Origin: Smallanthus sonchifolius
Lineage: Eukaryota; Streptophyta; Magnoliopsida; Asterales; Asteraceae
Length of the DNA: 64,000 nucleotides
Direction of reading: 5' to 3'
Assembly: GCA_023525975.1 (NCBI GenBank)
Contig: CM042038.1
Coordinates: forward strand, 7,937,272-8,001,271
Shown: piece by piece, positions 12,232-24,640 of the stretch
How the letters are laid out: each line of letters opens with the position of its first letter
How positions within the stretch are numbered: the first letter of the stretch is position 1
Position numbers and translations under genes: made by a program
The notes under the pieces: generated by a model
Seen by the model: only the letters and a program-made list of their open reading frames with translations
Databases searched by the model: none
Told to the model about the DNA's origin: nothing

Positions 12232-12405
12232 TATGTATTCAAAATGGATGAATTGTGTATTTGTGTGCGTTTTTTGAAACTCACAAACTTTTTAGTGGTG
12301 AAAACATAAAATAATGGAACTTAACTATGTATTCAAAATGGATGGATTGTGTATTTGTGTGCGTTTTTTAACTCACAAACTTTTCAGTGGTGAAAGCATA
12401 AAAAA
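12232..12405 (+). repeat. Tandem duplication, period 94 bp
   Basis: Two copies start at 12232 and 12326 with TATGTATTCAAAATGGATG, and both run through TGTGTATTTGTGTGCGTTTT and TCACAAACTTTT. A few substitutions and a small indel separate them, so the duplication is not brand new. Confidence 0.8.
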
Positions 12406-12686
12406 AGAATGAAAGTAAACTATTTCCCAGCACGGGAATTAATTAGTTAATAATTACTTAAATAATAACAAAAAAAAAATTCCGCATACACTTCTAGATA
12501 TCTTTCCCACTTTTTCTCCCATCCATCTGCAAGTGAAAAGCTTAACTCCTGAATCTTTATATAAAAGTTCATAAAAACCATCACTAAAGATTCAATTTTA
12601 TGACGAACTCATAACACCCACTTGATAAAGTTTCAAACTTTATTACAGACACATCAAAACCATTTCAAATATCAATCAATGTGTAT
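12406..12686. other. Short intergenic stretch
   Basis: No gene or repeat unit recognised. Confidence 0.4.
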
Positions 12687-13380
12687 TAGGGGTGTTCATT
12701 TTACCCGAAACCGACCCAAATTAATCCGAACCCGATTAAGATGGAACCCGAACAACCTGAACCCGTTTAAGATGGAACCCGAACCCGAATGTAGTATTCG
12801 GTTTGGTAATTGGGTTAAAAAAAGGTTAATCGGAACCCGAATAATAATAAAAAAGGTATTTTATAGTTAATATTTATTTGTAATTTTATCTCAGTTTACA
12901 TCTAACCATTTTTAATGCTTATTTTATTTCACTTTTTTTTAATTTATGATTGGAAACGTACGAGCGGACATGAATGTGAGAATTTGAAGAGTGAACATTG
13001 TTAATGAGTTTGTTGGTTGATACAATTTGTCGTTTTTTTTAGTTTATACGATTGGTTGATACACTTTGGTTTTTTGATTATTTTATTTGGTGTTTTCTTA
13101 GTTAATATGTGTTTAGTGTATGAGTTTGAATGAAAAATCATATTGAGAAGGTTTTTATTTGACATTTTGTGTTTATTATTTAATAAATATAATGTTAAGT
13201 TAAATAATAAAGTATGCGTTGCAACTTGTATTTAGAAACCCGAATACCGATTAACCCGACCCGAATAAACCCGAAACCGATTAACCCGAATCTTATTTGG
13301 GTCGGTAAACGGGTAGGATTCTTATAACAAAAAACCCGAATAACCCAAAACCCGATTAAAAAACCTGATAAACACCCCTG
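12687..13380. mobile_element. hAT-like element with CCCGAA-rich arms
   Basis: The left end TAGGGGTGTTCATTTTACCC and the right end GATAAACACCCCTG are inverted. Both subterminal regions are packed with ACCCGAA-type motifs (12703-12840 and 13235-13375), leaving an AT-rich middle. This arrangement is typical of non-autonomous hAT elements of plants. I could not fix an unambiguous 8-bp duplication: TATCAAT occurs near both ends, but not symmetrically. Confidence 0.5.
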
Positions 13381-13388
13381 TATCAATT

Positions 13389-16300
13389 GAAAAAAATCCA
13401 TCCACCCACTTTGTCCATCCCCTTCGTTGAGCCCCATTTCCTTTTTACTACATAGTATAGATTTATTATGTAATTATATATTTGTTATTTAAAATAAAAG
13501 TTATTATATTTATTTAAATGATAGACACGTTTAGACTCGCAAACCAAGTCAAACTCAAGCTTATGTTTGTTCTCTAATTTAGGCTCGACGCCAGGCTTGA
13601 GTTCGTTTAAGCTATCTACATTATTATCACATATCGTTGTATTCCATCTCGAAAATACAATATTTTATCCACCTTTTATCTATAATATATACACATTAAC
13701 GTATAAATATGACACAAATAATTATTGTTATTATTTTCTCCCAAACTTTAGCGATAAATAAAACCGAAACTATATCCCAATTGATAGTCAACTAGTTATA
13801 AAAGTCAAAAGTTCAACACTAATAATGTCATATTCAGATTCTTTAATTGAAGGAATGGGAAATAATATCCACGCAACTTACTCAAGTTTCATTTTCTAGT
13901 TCCCCCAAAGCAAAAACAGGTATAAAACACATTCTAAATGTCAAATAAATAATAAAATATTATATTTTAATAATTCAAAATATTTGTATGCATCTTTATT
14001 TAAAAGTTACTTTAAATATATTGAAAATACCTGTTAAATAAAATTATCTACATAATATGCTTAAGTATCTAGAATTATAATAACATGTGTTATGGTCGCC
14101 CTGCACCTTGCGGGGTGATAGCGTCAAGGGAACTTCCCCTTTATATTGTAGTACATAATGATAAAAGATGAGTATATCAGATGTAAATGAGAAAAAAATG
14201 AATGACGTTGTGTTTTTTATGATTCTATTCTATCTAATTGTTGAGATGTACATTTAAGTCAAATCATTTTGTTTTGGACCTACAAGACTATGGATTACGC
14301 GTCACAATTTTCATTTGTTTATTTTCAGTGTTAAAGAAAACTAAAAATGAGTATATAAAGTTTATGTATTTATTTTCAGTATTTATACTTTTTAACAAAT
14401 GATATTATTATTGCCGTATTTTATGGTGTTTTAATTAGATTTTATCTTGTTTTAGATAGGACTTTCCTTAAATATAATTTACGTACATTTCTTTTGAAAT
14501 TTATCTTCAGTTTTTTATTAGATGGATGGTGAAAACCATTAACCCGTGAACCTCTACTACGAATAGTCTAATTCTTCATGTAAGCAACACACCAAAGCGC
14601 ACGGCTTCACAAACCCGTAAACCTAACCCGAGCCACAACGGACCAGGTTGCGTTGGTGTTGCCGTGAGCCCGATGGAACCTGAGCTCCACCCCTCCCACC
14701 CTAATCCTCATTTAAAGTTATCCTATAAATATTTGCAATTTCTTTTTGTTTTGATGAATTATTAAAAAGAAGATAAAAATGAAGTCCGCTTCGAACAAAA
14801 ACGCCCTTTATGGTTTATCAAAATTCCTCTTGTCGTTCATGGTTGGCTTTTCTAGTAACAATATCCAAATACGTGAAAATACGGAAAACCGAGGGCACAA
14901 ATTCATTCAATTGATGTGATTTTTGTTTTTCTATATAAAAGGTTAAGATAAACAGAACATATAGACAATTAGACATGCTACGTAGACAACTGGATAAAAA
15001 TAAATATTTTGTATGAAATTGCTGCTCTGCACAAAAACCTATGGTATTAGTTGTTGGTATTTTTAATGTCATCAATATAATTTAAATTAACTAGGATTTA
15101 CCGAAGACTAAAAGAAATCAATTTAAACATCAATACAATTTAATAGATGTGAAGTGCACACTCATTCGAGAATAATTAAATTTCGACATCAAGGAACCCC
15201 ATGGTGCAAGGGGCCAGTGCCGCCTTGGTGGGGTTCAAGTGGCATAGCCCGTGGCAGGGATTCCAAGGAATTGATCCATCAGTAGTAACTGGTTTTTCAG
15301 TAGAAACTAACCCACCAACAGAAATTGCACGATCAACAAGAACTACACGATCATCATTAACTATGCGATCAATAGGAATTTGTGTTAGAGATGAGGACCA
15401 GCCGTCAGCAGTAGCAGAGTTACTGCTGATAGAAAGAAATCACGAAAGTAACCAACTACCAGAATTAATTGTCAACTAATATACTCTTTCATGAAACATT
15501 ATGTTATTTCAACTAAATGTTGTGATGGTTTCATACCTATAAAAGAAAAGCCTTTTGATCTATTTCTCGTACATGTTTTCACAACAGTTAACATACTCAT
15601 TTTTTATTCTTTCTGAATTATCTTATTAGAATACAAGAGTATCATCGAAATACTTTAATCTAATAGTGTTCGTACACAATTCAAATAGATCATCCGTGAG
15701 CTCTTCATACAACATAAATGACCAAATATATCCCACAAATCTATAAACATGGTAGATCTCATGGTTTGGGTTATCATTACGTCACTAAGATGAAAGAGAG
15801 CCACATGTTGTAGAAAATGAAAACCACCATAGATAAGTGCAAACGGAATCTAACCTCTTAAGGAGAGAGAGTGAGCTGCCAAACCTTTAATTGGAATATG
15901 AGACCAAAATTTTATTGTGACATCATAGAGTTTGGTCATGTTAGGAATCAAATGAGGTTAGATGAACATTAAGAGTTTGGCACTTATGTGAAGAATCAAG
16001 GACGAGTCTTTCCTTTAAAGGATGGTAAGTATACATTGCATGGTTAATTTAATATTTATCATCATTATGAATAGCATATACTACAATATTTGAATTTATT
16101 AAAAAACGTGACAAATAAAGTCAAATTAATTCAAACAAAAACAAAAAATAAGAACAAACTCTATATGTGTGGAAGGAGACATAGTTACGTGGCATAAACA
16201 AATATTCAACTTAGTTGAAATTGAAGATAAGGAAGCAAGAATTTGGCAACATGAACAAATATTAAACTTGGTTGAAAATAAGGAACCAACATTTTCCGGC

Positions 16301-18115
16301 AATTTATGATTATTTATACATGCACAATTTGGGCTTCAAATAATCAAACAATAGGCTATGATTAGCATAGGCGATCGCACATGTTCTCCAAGCCCATGGA
16401 CACACTTTTTGAAATTTTCTATCATGAAGCCCATGTAAAAATAAAAAATGTGTTTGGACACATTTCACTTTGGGCTTGGACTTAACCATTTGGTTTAGGT
16501 CGTATTATTGGAACCATAAATTTTAATTATATCGTATTTTATATAGGTTGAATAAAAAAAATATTAAATAGTTAGTAATAAAGATTTAAAAATTATAAAA
16601 AAAATATTAAATAGTAATAAAGATTTAGAAATTAATATAAGAAATATTAAATAACAATGAAGACTTAGTAATTAATAAAAAAAATATTAACTAGTTAGTA
16701 ATAAAGAAAAAATAAACAGGAAAAAGAATATTGGGTGCACAAAACTATGAAACGTGACGCAACCAGTTACTTATTTATTAGGCATTTTTATCATATTTTG
16801 TAATTATATATACATGTACTAGGTTAGAAACACATGTTTTACCCAGGTTAAATAAAAAAATATATTAAATAGTTAGTAATGAAGATTTAGAAATTAATAA
16901 AGGAAAATAGTTGCCAATAAAGAAAAAAATACACGAAAAAAAGAATTTTAGGATTACAGAACTGTGACACGTGTCGTAAAGTTATTTATTAAGTATTGAT
17001 ATGCCACTTTCAATTGGTTGTTTAGTTTTGTGGTTTTAATATAATTTTTTTTTGAGTTTTAGTGTTTGGCTGCATTAATTTGTTTATAATGATGTTATTA
17101 GTGGTCACAAATTGATGGTGATAACGGTGGTGAGGCGTTGGTTCTGTCGATTATGGTGGTTGGTATGTGTTTATTGTTAGGCCTTTAAACGAACCAAAAG
17201 AATCAAACGAAAGCTTTTTAATGTTCATTCGTTTAATTTTAATCGAACAAACACAAACAGTTAACCGAACAAATTTTTTTGTTCGTGTTCATTCGTTAAG
17301 AAAATGAACTTGTTCGTGTTTATTTATGTTCGTTCGTTAATATTATAAACAGTTTACAAACATCAACAGACATAAATGAATATAAACAAACACCAACTAA
17401 ACTAAAATAAACATCCAAATTATAATCAAAATACTATCATGATCACATGTTTATATAATATGCAGCATTTTAATGCAGCAACAATATTCAAGTTAAAGTC
17501 TAAATACAACCGATCACTAATGTGGAAAATCAAAAGCTAAAAATTAGCCAAGTACCCAAGGTTTTATTATAAAATTTGATTGACTAATGCATGATGGAGC
17601 AATTAGTATTACTAATAACTTTTGTAATGAACATAAACGAATAAAATTGCTCAAGTGGGTTGTTGGGTGTAATCGTAAGAAACACTTTTCATTTCATCAA
17701 TTGAAGAACATGAACATGAACATTAAACTAACGTATATGAATGTAAATAATAAACATGTGTGTTCATATTCACTCGTTTAATTACACGTAGGTATAAATT
17801 TTTTTCATATTCATTATTTATAAAATAAATAAATATTAAAGAATTTCCACTCGGACAACTTTGTAAGCCCAACTGGATCGAAAAACTCAAAAACCACTAG
17901 ACGGATTTTTCTGAGCAACTTACTCGACTCTTTTTTATTAATCAATCAAAACTTACACCTATTACACCAACCCTTAACTTGCAAATCCAGACTTCTTAAA
18001 CAAAGAAACTAAATCAAACTAAATATACACACCAAACAAATATAACCAACTATTGTTAAACTAAATCTTGTAAGTTTCTTTCGATTTAGCCCCTTCAACT
18101 TTCTTAAATTTCACA
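13389..18115. other. Long gene-poor region
   Basis: No supported gene in 4.7 kb. A 92-codon frame at 15201-15479 (MVQGASAALVGFKWH...) has more ordinary composition than its surroundings, but I recognise no family. 16540-16980 holds two diverged copies of an AT-rich unit (AATATTAAATAGTTAGTAAT near 16560 and 16860), each followed by an ACGTGACGC/ACGTGTCGT phrase and TTATTTATTA. 17180-17350 repeats GTTCATTCGTT/GTTCGTTCGTT motifs typical of degenerate DNA elements. The remainder is AT-rich and unassigned. Confidence 0.45.
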
Positions 18116-18124
18116 TTTAAACTA

Positions 18125-18726
18125 GAGTAAACTGTCATTTTCGTCCCTGTGGTTTGGTCAAAATTGCCACTTTCATCCAATAGTTTGTTTTTTTGTATCT
18201 GGGTCCTCGTGGTTTTAAAATATTGCCATTTTCATCCTCGTGGTTTTAAAATATTGCCACTTTCATCCAGTCAGCTAACACCGTCCGTTTTTCTCAGTTA
18301 AATGAGGGGTATTTCAGTCCTTTTACTTATTTGTTTTATTTTTTCATCTTTTTTACTCTCACTTTTTAATCATCCCCAATTTAACCTCTAATTTAATCAT
18401 CCACCTGCTGGCCTTCTTCCTCTTTTCCTGACCAGTTTCCGACGAGCACCACTGGAACACCTCCGTCGCTTGTTTCTATGATTAAAAAGTGAGAGTAAAA
18501 AAGATGAAGAAATAAAACAAATATGTAAAAGGACTTAAATACCCCTCATTTAATTGAGAAAAACGGACGGTGTTAGCTGACTGGATGAAAGTGGCAATAT
18601 TTTAAAACCACGAGGATGAAAATGGCAATATTTTAAAACCACGAGGACCCAGATACAAAAAAACAAACTATTGGATGAAAGTGGCAATTTTGACCAAACC
18701 ACAGGGACGAAAATGGCAGTTTACTC
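18125..18726. mobile_element. Foldback MITE, 602 bp, perfect 9-bp TSD
   Basis: The left end GAGTAAACTGTCATTTTCGT and the right end ACGAAAATGGCAGTTTACTC are near-perfect inverted repeats. The arms are about 200 bp and highly alike, including GTCCCTGTGGTTTGGTCAAA and its complement, so the strand could form one long hairpin. TTTAAACTA lies on both sides (18116-18124 and 18727-18735), a perfect 9-bp target duplication. No coding capacity. This is the best preserved member of the GAG...CTC group and probably the youngest. Confidence 0.93.
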
Positions 18727-21019
18727 TTTAAACTAATTAGGATTATTTATTCATTGCATGATGTTTATAAAATTTATTTTTATTATTATAAAAAAGATTA
18801 CTTTTATGTTTACTTTTACAGGCATATTTATTACTTCTATTCTTTCTTCAATTGTTTGAACTTTTAAGCATTTGTCGCTGATGTTTAGAACATAGGATGT
18901 GAATATATAAGTATTTATTTATATAGCATTTGTAATGTATGTTTCACAGTTCTACTATCATCATAATAAGAAATTTATTGTAAAATGTATGATCTAACGA
19001 ATTAGATTATAAGCAAGATGAATACCACATTTATCCACCTTCAGATCACCGTGTGCTTCAAAGGAAACTTCAATCTGATCTCCAGTTTTCAATGGATAAA
19101 TTTGAGATCCAAAGTTCACCCATGTCTTTGCTCCTGGTGCAATACTGTTAAAGGTGTATCCATTGTTGGACCATTTGATACCATTGGTCTTGTTATGCAT
19201 AACAACACCGATATTATCGAGACCCATGTCTTTAGCCTCTTGCACATAATCAACCCAAAGAGCCAGTTCAACATAATCATTTTCAACAACGAAAGAAATC
19301 GAAGACCCAAGTCTTTGATGATGAAACCAATGTGGAATCGCCCGCCTTGAAAGGTAAAGACTACATGTCAGGAAACGTCCAGAGTACCCTTGAAACAAAC
19401 TATTCTCAAAACTAGTTGACAGACAATAGCAGCCTTCCAGATAAATTTCTTGCAAGCAATTAAGTTTCTCCAAACCCAATATTTCAACCAATTTGCAGCA
19501 GCACTCAAGATTTAAGTGCCTCAAGAACTTCATGTTCGATAAATGAGGAATATTTTCCAGTGATCTGCAATCCCTTGAGGTTAGGCGATGTAGATTGGGA
19601 GGGAATTCCATTACTGTTTTAAGTTTCCAGCAACTACACAAATAAAGTTCTTCTAGGGTTGTTAGTTGACCGAGGCTGGAGGGCAGGACACAAAACATGT
19701 TATAGCGTATATCGAGAGTATGCAGAGAGGATAAACCTGTAAGATCATCAGGAATATCCCCATCAGAGAGACTGCAGGAACTAAGATTTAACTCTGACAA
19801 TGAGTGAAGACAAGATACAGCTGATGGTAGAAAACTAGTAGCATTTAAACATGTAGGTGATGCAAGAAAATCAAAGGACATGAAATGGAAATGGGATTTA
19901 CTCACTAAGCTTCTACAATTATCACTTAGATATAATTCTGTAAGGTTTTTCAGATGTCTGATTGAATCAGGTAAACATTTGATTGCAGTTCCAGCAACAT
20001 CGAGCTCTCTTAAGCATTCCATATTTCCCAAATCTGCAGGCAACTCCTCCAACTTCGGGCAACGATTGACAATTAGTACTTCAAGGGATCTCAAATTGCA
20101 AATATTATTCGGAAGAGCACTAAGTTTTAAGCAGAGATTCAAGTTTAGCTCTATGAGATTAGCCAGAAGTCCAATTGAATCCGGTAATTTCTTAATTGCA
20201 GTTTTATCAACATGAAGCACTTTCAAGCACCGAAGACTCCCCAAATCTTCAGGCAGTTGGTGTAAATTTGAGTAATCATAAAGATTTAGACTTTCAAGTG
20301 ATGTTGCATTGCAAATGCTATTTGGAAGACTTTGGAGGTTACTGCAACTGCCCATACTCAATTCTGTAAGCCTACGTAAGCATCCAATCGATGGATGAAC
20401 ACTCGACATATTTTTGCAATTCTTAAGATACAACTCTTCAAGGTTTGGTGTACCAGAAAAGTCTGGACTTGCCCGCAACAGTTTAGACTTGCTGAGATTA
20501 AGGATCTTTAGGTTTGTAAGGATCTGTACAACATTAAAAGTAACATAAAATATTAAAATGGAACAGTTCATATTCCTGAAAGCTTGAATAAAAAGAATAT
20601 GAACTTAATTTCTCTTCAAAAAACAAAGATAAGTTTTCAAGTGATGGCTTACCTTCACACCATGCCACAATATCTTCATATAATTGTTCTGCATGTCAAG
20701 GATTGCAAGTTTATTTGGATGAAAGTCAACTGGTAAACTTTCCAATGAGGATCCAATCCAAGAAAACCACCTTAGCTCTTTAAATAAACCTTCAAAGCTC
20801 CCACTAAGCTGTGCATTATTAATTTTAAGCAATCTTAGCTTGTGCATCTTTGCAAATGCTAGTGTACTGACATGCATTTGCACCGGGGATCCAGGATTAT
20901 GCCTTCATTTTCATTTGTTTCCTAAAGCATGACAAAGTCAATTTCTTTTTACAAAATAAGATAGAAAAGTACTTTTATCAAATTTAGAATTTCAAACAGA
21001 GAGGACAAGTAAAAGAATG

Positions 21020-21074
21020 TGACGACTGAAACAATAATATGTATATGTATATGTATATGTATGTGTGTGTGTGA
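21020..21074 (+). repeat. ATGTAT/GT microsatellite in TNL intron
   Basis: ATGTAT-type hexamer repeats run into (GT)n, directly upstream of the SINE segment and within intron 2 of the TNL locus. Confidence 0.7.
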
Positions 21075-21212
21075 GTCTCTCTGGGAGCAACCTCTTTATC
21101 CCCTTAGGATAGAGGTAAGGTATGCCCTCATCATTCTCACCGTCCCCAGACCCTGCTTTGGAGTGGAATTTTGTTGGGTATGTTTATTTGTTTGTTTGTT
21201 TGTTTATATGTG
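21075..21212 (+). mobile_element. Au-type SINE, 3' part
   Basis: The stretch reads CTGGGAGCAACCTCTTTATC, GATAGAGGTAAGGTATGCC, CCGTCCCCAGACCCTGCTTT and TTTTGTTGGGTATG, ending in (TTTG)n. This follows the well-known 3' body of the Au SINE family (GGTAAGGTCTGC ... CTCCCCAGACCC ... GGGTATGTTGTTG). The 5' tRNA-related part with the pol III boxes is not evident, so the copy is truncated. It lies in an intron, antisense to the host gene. Confidence 0.75.
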
Positions 21213-22466
21213 TGTGTGTATTAAAAGCTTTAGCAAATAAATGAATATTGAGGTCTCACCTTGTGTTCCGTAAGTACTTGACATACATCTTTATGCAACC
21301 ACAACCGGCTATGCTTCCCAGGCAATGTAGAACGAACAATATGTCTTCCCATATCCCGAAGCAAGTCATGCATCCCGACTGTTTGATTCTCATATATTCT
21401 AAGCAAACATTTATCCTTTAGAATCCTGATTCCAACTTTCGGAAAGAAACCACAAGCCTTGAAAATATTGGTCAGAAATCCTATGTGCATTCCATTGAAA
21501 AAACGCGATATCAAGAAAAATATTCTTTACATCATCATCATCTAATGCATCAAAGCTTATTCTAAGTATGTTATGGATCGTCTTATTCGGAATCACTTGT
21601 AACTTCTCAAGTGTATTTCTCCATTGTGCTAAGGTTCTTCCACTCAAAGAAGAACCTAAAACCTCAAGAGCTAAAGGAACCCCTGCTGCATAATCTACAA
21701 TATCATTAGAAATATGCATATAATTTTTCAATGGGATTTTTCTCTGAAAAGCATGCAAACTAAACAAACGCAAAGACTCAACTTCATTCAGTGCCATGGC
21801 CTCATATATCTCATCAGTTTTTGCTTGAATCAGAAGATGCTCATTTCTTCTTGTTATTATAATTCGACTTCCAGAACCAAACCAACAGTGTTGTCCAGCT
21901 AGGCTCTCTAATTGATTTAATTGGTCCAAATCATCAAGAACAATAAGAACTCTTTTTCCACCAAGTCTTTTTTCAAGCAAACTGATCCCTACATGTTCAT
22001 TAGCAACCTCTAAATTATTTTCCCCAAGTAGTTGACATAGAAGTTGTCCTTGTAAACGGGCTATACCATTGGAGCTTTTAGCTTCTTCTCTGATATTTGC
22101 AAGAAAACAGCTGCCTTCAAAGAGATGAAAAGCCACATTGAAGAAAGATTTTGTGATTGTTGTTTTCCCTATGCCACCCATACCATATACGCCGACCATT
22201 CGCACATCCCCTGGTCCAATTTTTAATATTGAATTCAAGTATTCAACACGAGAATCCAATCCAACAGGGTGTTTGGCAACATGTAGCTTTATCCGCCTTA
22301 CTTTATCAAGAACATGCCCAACAATTTTTTGGATAAATTTAGCCTCATGCCTACAATTTTGTTCAAACAAATTTAACTAGCTGAAGCTCAAGACGTACGT
22401 AAATGCAAATAAACTAACTACATAAGATTATGTGCTGCCCAAATAACTTATAGAAAACATATTAAG

Positions 22467-22736
22467 CATAGTTGTCAAAGGCACACCAGGCGCCTAGGCA
22501 CTCAGGCCAGGCAAGGCAAGGCACAGGCAAAACGCCTTGAGGCCATCCAAGCTCTCCGGCGAGCTTTCAACGAGATTCGGGCAAAATTCTACAAATTTCG
22601 GCCAAGCTGGTCAAAAACATCCAAACATGGCCTGAAACCAACCTAAACTAACCCTAAACAAGTCTAAAACCCCTAAAAATGGTATGTTTATGCTATGCGC
22701 CTTCCTTATCTTGGGACAGCGCCTTCGACAACTATG
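22467..22736. mobile_element. hAT-type MITE in TNL intron 1
   Basis: 270 bp. The left end CATAGTTGTCAAAGGC and the right end GCCTTCGACAACTATG are 16-bp inverted repeats with one mismatch. ATATTAAG occurs immediately outside both ends (22459-22466 and 22737-22744), an 8-bp duplication that fits the hAT superfamily. The interior has GGCGCCTAGGC-like motifs. No coding capacity. Confidence 0.85.
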
Positions 22737-23697
22737 ATATTAAGCGAGTACTAATTAGCTTGTGATCTTTGATGTTGATATGATAAGTGGTGTGTTTAAT
22801 TTGTTGTTATTCATCAACCAAATCTGCCTTATTAGGTTGGTTGCATGGGAGTAGTTACAAATCTTTAATCATAAACTATGACACTCATGTTCTGAGTTAG
22901 TATAATATGAATATAATATGATTATGGGCCATAATTTATGGCACACTACTTGTTTAATACAGCATGTTGAGGAAACTTTCACTTTATCCCTTCATTATTA
23001 AATTGAGTTTCATCACAATCAAGAAGACTTCATGGTTGAATAGAGGGATTTAAAAATTTGAACATACTTCAGGATTCGTTAATCCGACTAGGGTTTTTTC
23101 AATTACTATCAGCATGAGTCTTCCTATCACACAATCTAAATGACAGATATAAGTAAGTACCATGAGAGATTTAGGAGTTCGATCAAAGCGAAAAGAGTTA
23201 GGTAGAAATTGTTACCCGCCGGCGATGACTCTCATATCCCATTCTGATAAATTCGCCGCCTCAAACACAATCCCGAAACTCTGCACTTGTTTGAGCAAAT
23301 CGATGGGATTCACCTCATAAAAAACGGGAATAATCAATCGCCGATGGGTTTTTTCACATTCTAATATCCTCACCAGTTCATCACGGCAACTACTCGATGA
23401 AACGTAGTTTTTCGAAAAAACAATAATCGAAACCCTAGACTCTTGGATTGCCTTAAAGGACTCCAAGCGGACATCGTCTCCCATGAGTAGTGAGTTGTGA
23501 TAAGGCCGGAAAGTGCTAATGTCAGCTCGATCTAAAGCTGTGAAAAGATGACCGGTGAAATTTTTCAACGTGTCTTTAGGTTTGTAGCTCAAGAATACAT
23601 CGTAATTGCGTTGCTTAGAAGTAGAAGATGAGTGAGGGAAAGAGGAACTGTAGATCTTTCCATCACTCGACTCCATTGATGAACAAAATTCGCACAT

Positions 23698-24595
23698 TTT
23701 TCAAGCACATTCAAGTAGTCCCAGTGATATAATCGTGTAACATTTCTTGTGTAAATTGAATATTTCCGTCACCTGTATAAATTTCTTTTAAATATTTTAT
23801 ACAAAGACGGTGCTTAATTTTAATGAGAGATTATATAACTTTACTATTAGACCTAGCTTTACTATGATGAAGAGCACTTAAATATGTCTCACAAAAAAAA
23901 AATTAGATGTTCAAATCTTATAATATCTAGGTTGAATTGTATATATTCAAGGAAATCTAGAAAATGGTGTTAAAAAAATAGTAAATTACATGATTCATGC
24001 TTTATGTATGTATGTAATTATGGATTAGGTCTTAAACTTCAATAAGTGTATAGAACATCCTTAGTTTAATTGTTTGTAACAAAATCTTCCTTTAGCCTGA
24101 CGAATGTTGGATTTTTCGGTTAAATGACCAACTTGTCGTTTATTAAAAAATAAATAAAATAAAACTCAACCCACCCTCCTCTTCTTCTTCAACCTCTTAT
24201 GCCCAAACTCTTCCCACCAAATTGTCGTCGTCTGCATCCCCGACGTCCACCACGTCACCGGCAACGTGTCTAAACACCTGTTCGATCTAGCAACCATTTA
24301 GCATGTATCTCACATTTTTTATTGAGTCACCTCTACCGTTAATTCCGGATAGAGGTGTCATCTTCACAAGAACGAAACTCGACTATAAAAGCTGATATCG
24401 AGTCCTCTCCCCTCACCATTTCTTTTCCTTTAAAAATATCTTATTTTCGTGCTCTTACACCCAAAAAACTTTACATAAAAAAGTTCGAAATGTTTCTAAA
24501 AAATAAATTTTAAAAAAAACTTTTTTTCAAAAAACAAAAAAAAACCCTTTAAAAAACCATACAAAATAAATGTTTAAAAAAATAAAAACTTAATA

Positions 24596-24640
<45 letters not shown>

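Larger units (their letters stand above)
18994..23697 (-). pseudogene. TIR-NBS-LRR resistance-type gene, frameshifted
   Basis: Four exons fit GT-AG rules: 23697-23216 (TIR), 22350-21260 (NB-ARC), 20921-20653 (first LRRs), 20523-18994 (LRRs and C-JID). Family members are intracellular immune receptors. TIR shows YDVFLSY and CRDELVRIL with the catalytic-type Glu. NB-ARC shows the P-loop GVYGMGGIGKTT, VLIVLDDLDQ, GSRIIITRR, GVPLALEVLGSSL and GMHDLLRDMG. The C-terminal WVDYV, NIGVVMHN and GDQIEVSF region looks like the post-LRR C-JID domain. Lesions: about 2 nt missing at 21498-21507, where the usual DIACFF motif becomes DIAFFQ and the frame shifts; 1 nt missing near 20884-20895; and a collapse at the end of the TIR exon (SFGIVFEAANLSEW) where relatives have some 25 more residues. 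The TIR also has unusual PKDTL and NPIDLLKQ in loops normally GEDTR and PxDVRxQ. Exon phases become consistent only if both missing bases are allowed for. Likely a pseudogene, unless the assembly is wrong. Confidence 0.87.

Noticed and set aside
15201..15479. 92-codon frame on the plus strand
   Set aside because: Composition is gene-like, but no domain, homologue or neighbouring exons could be identified.
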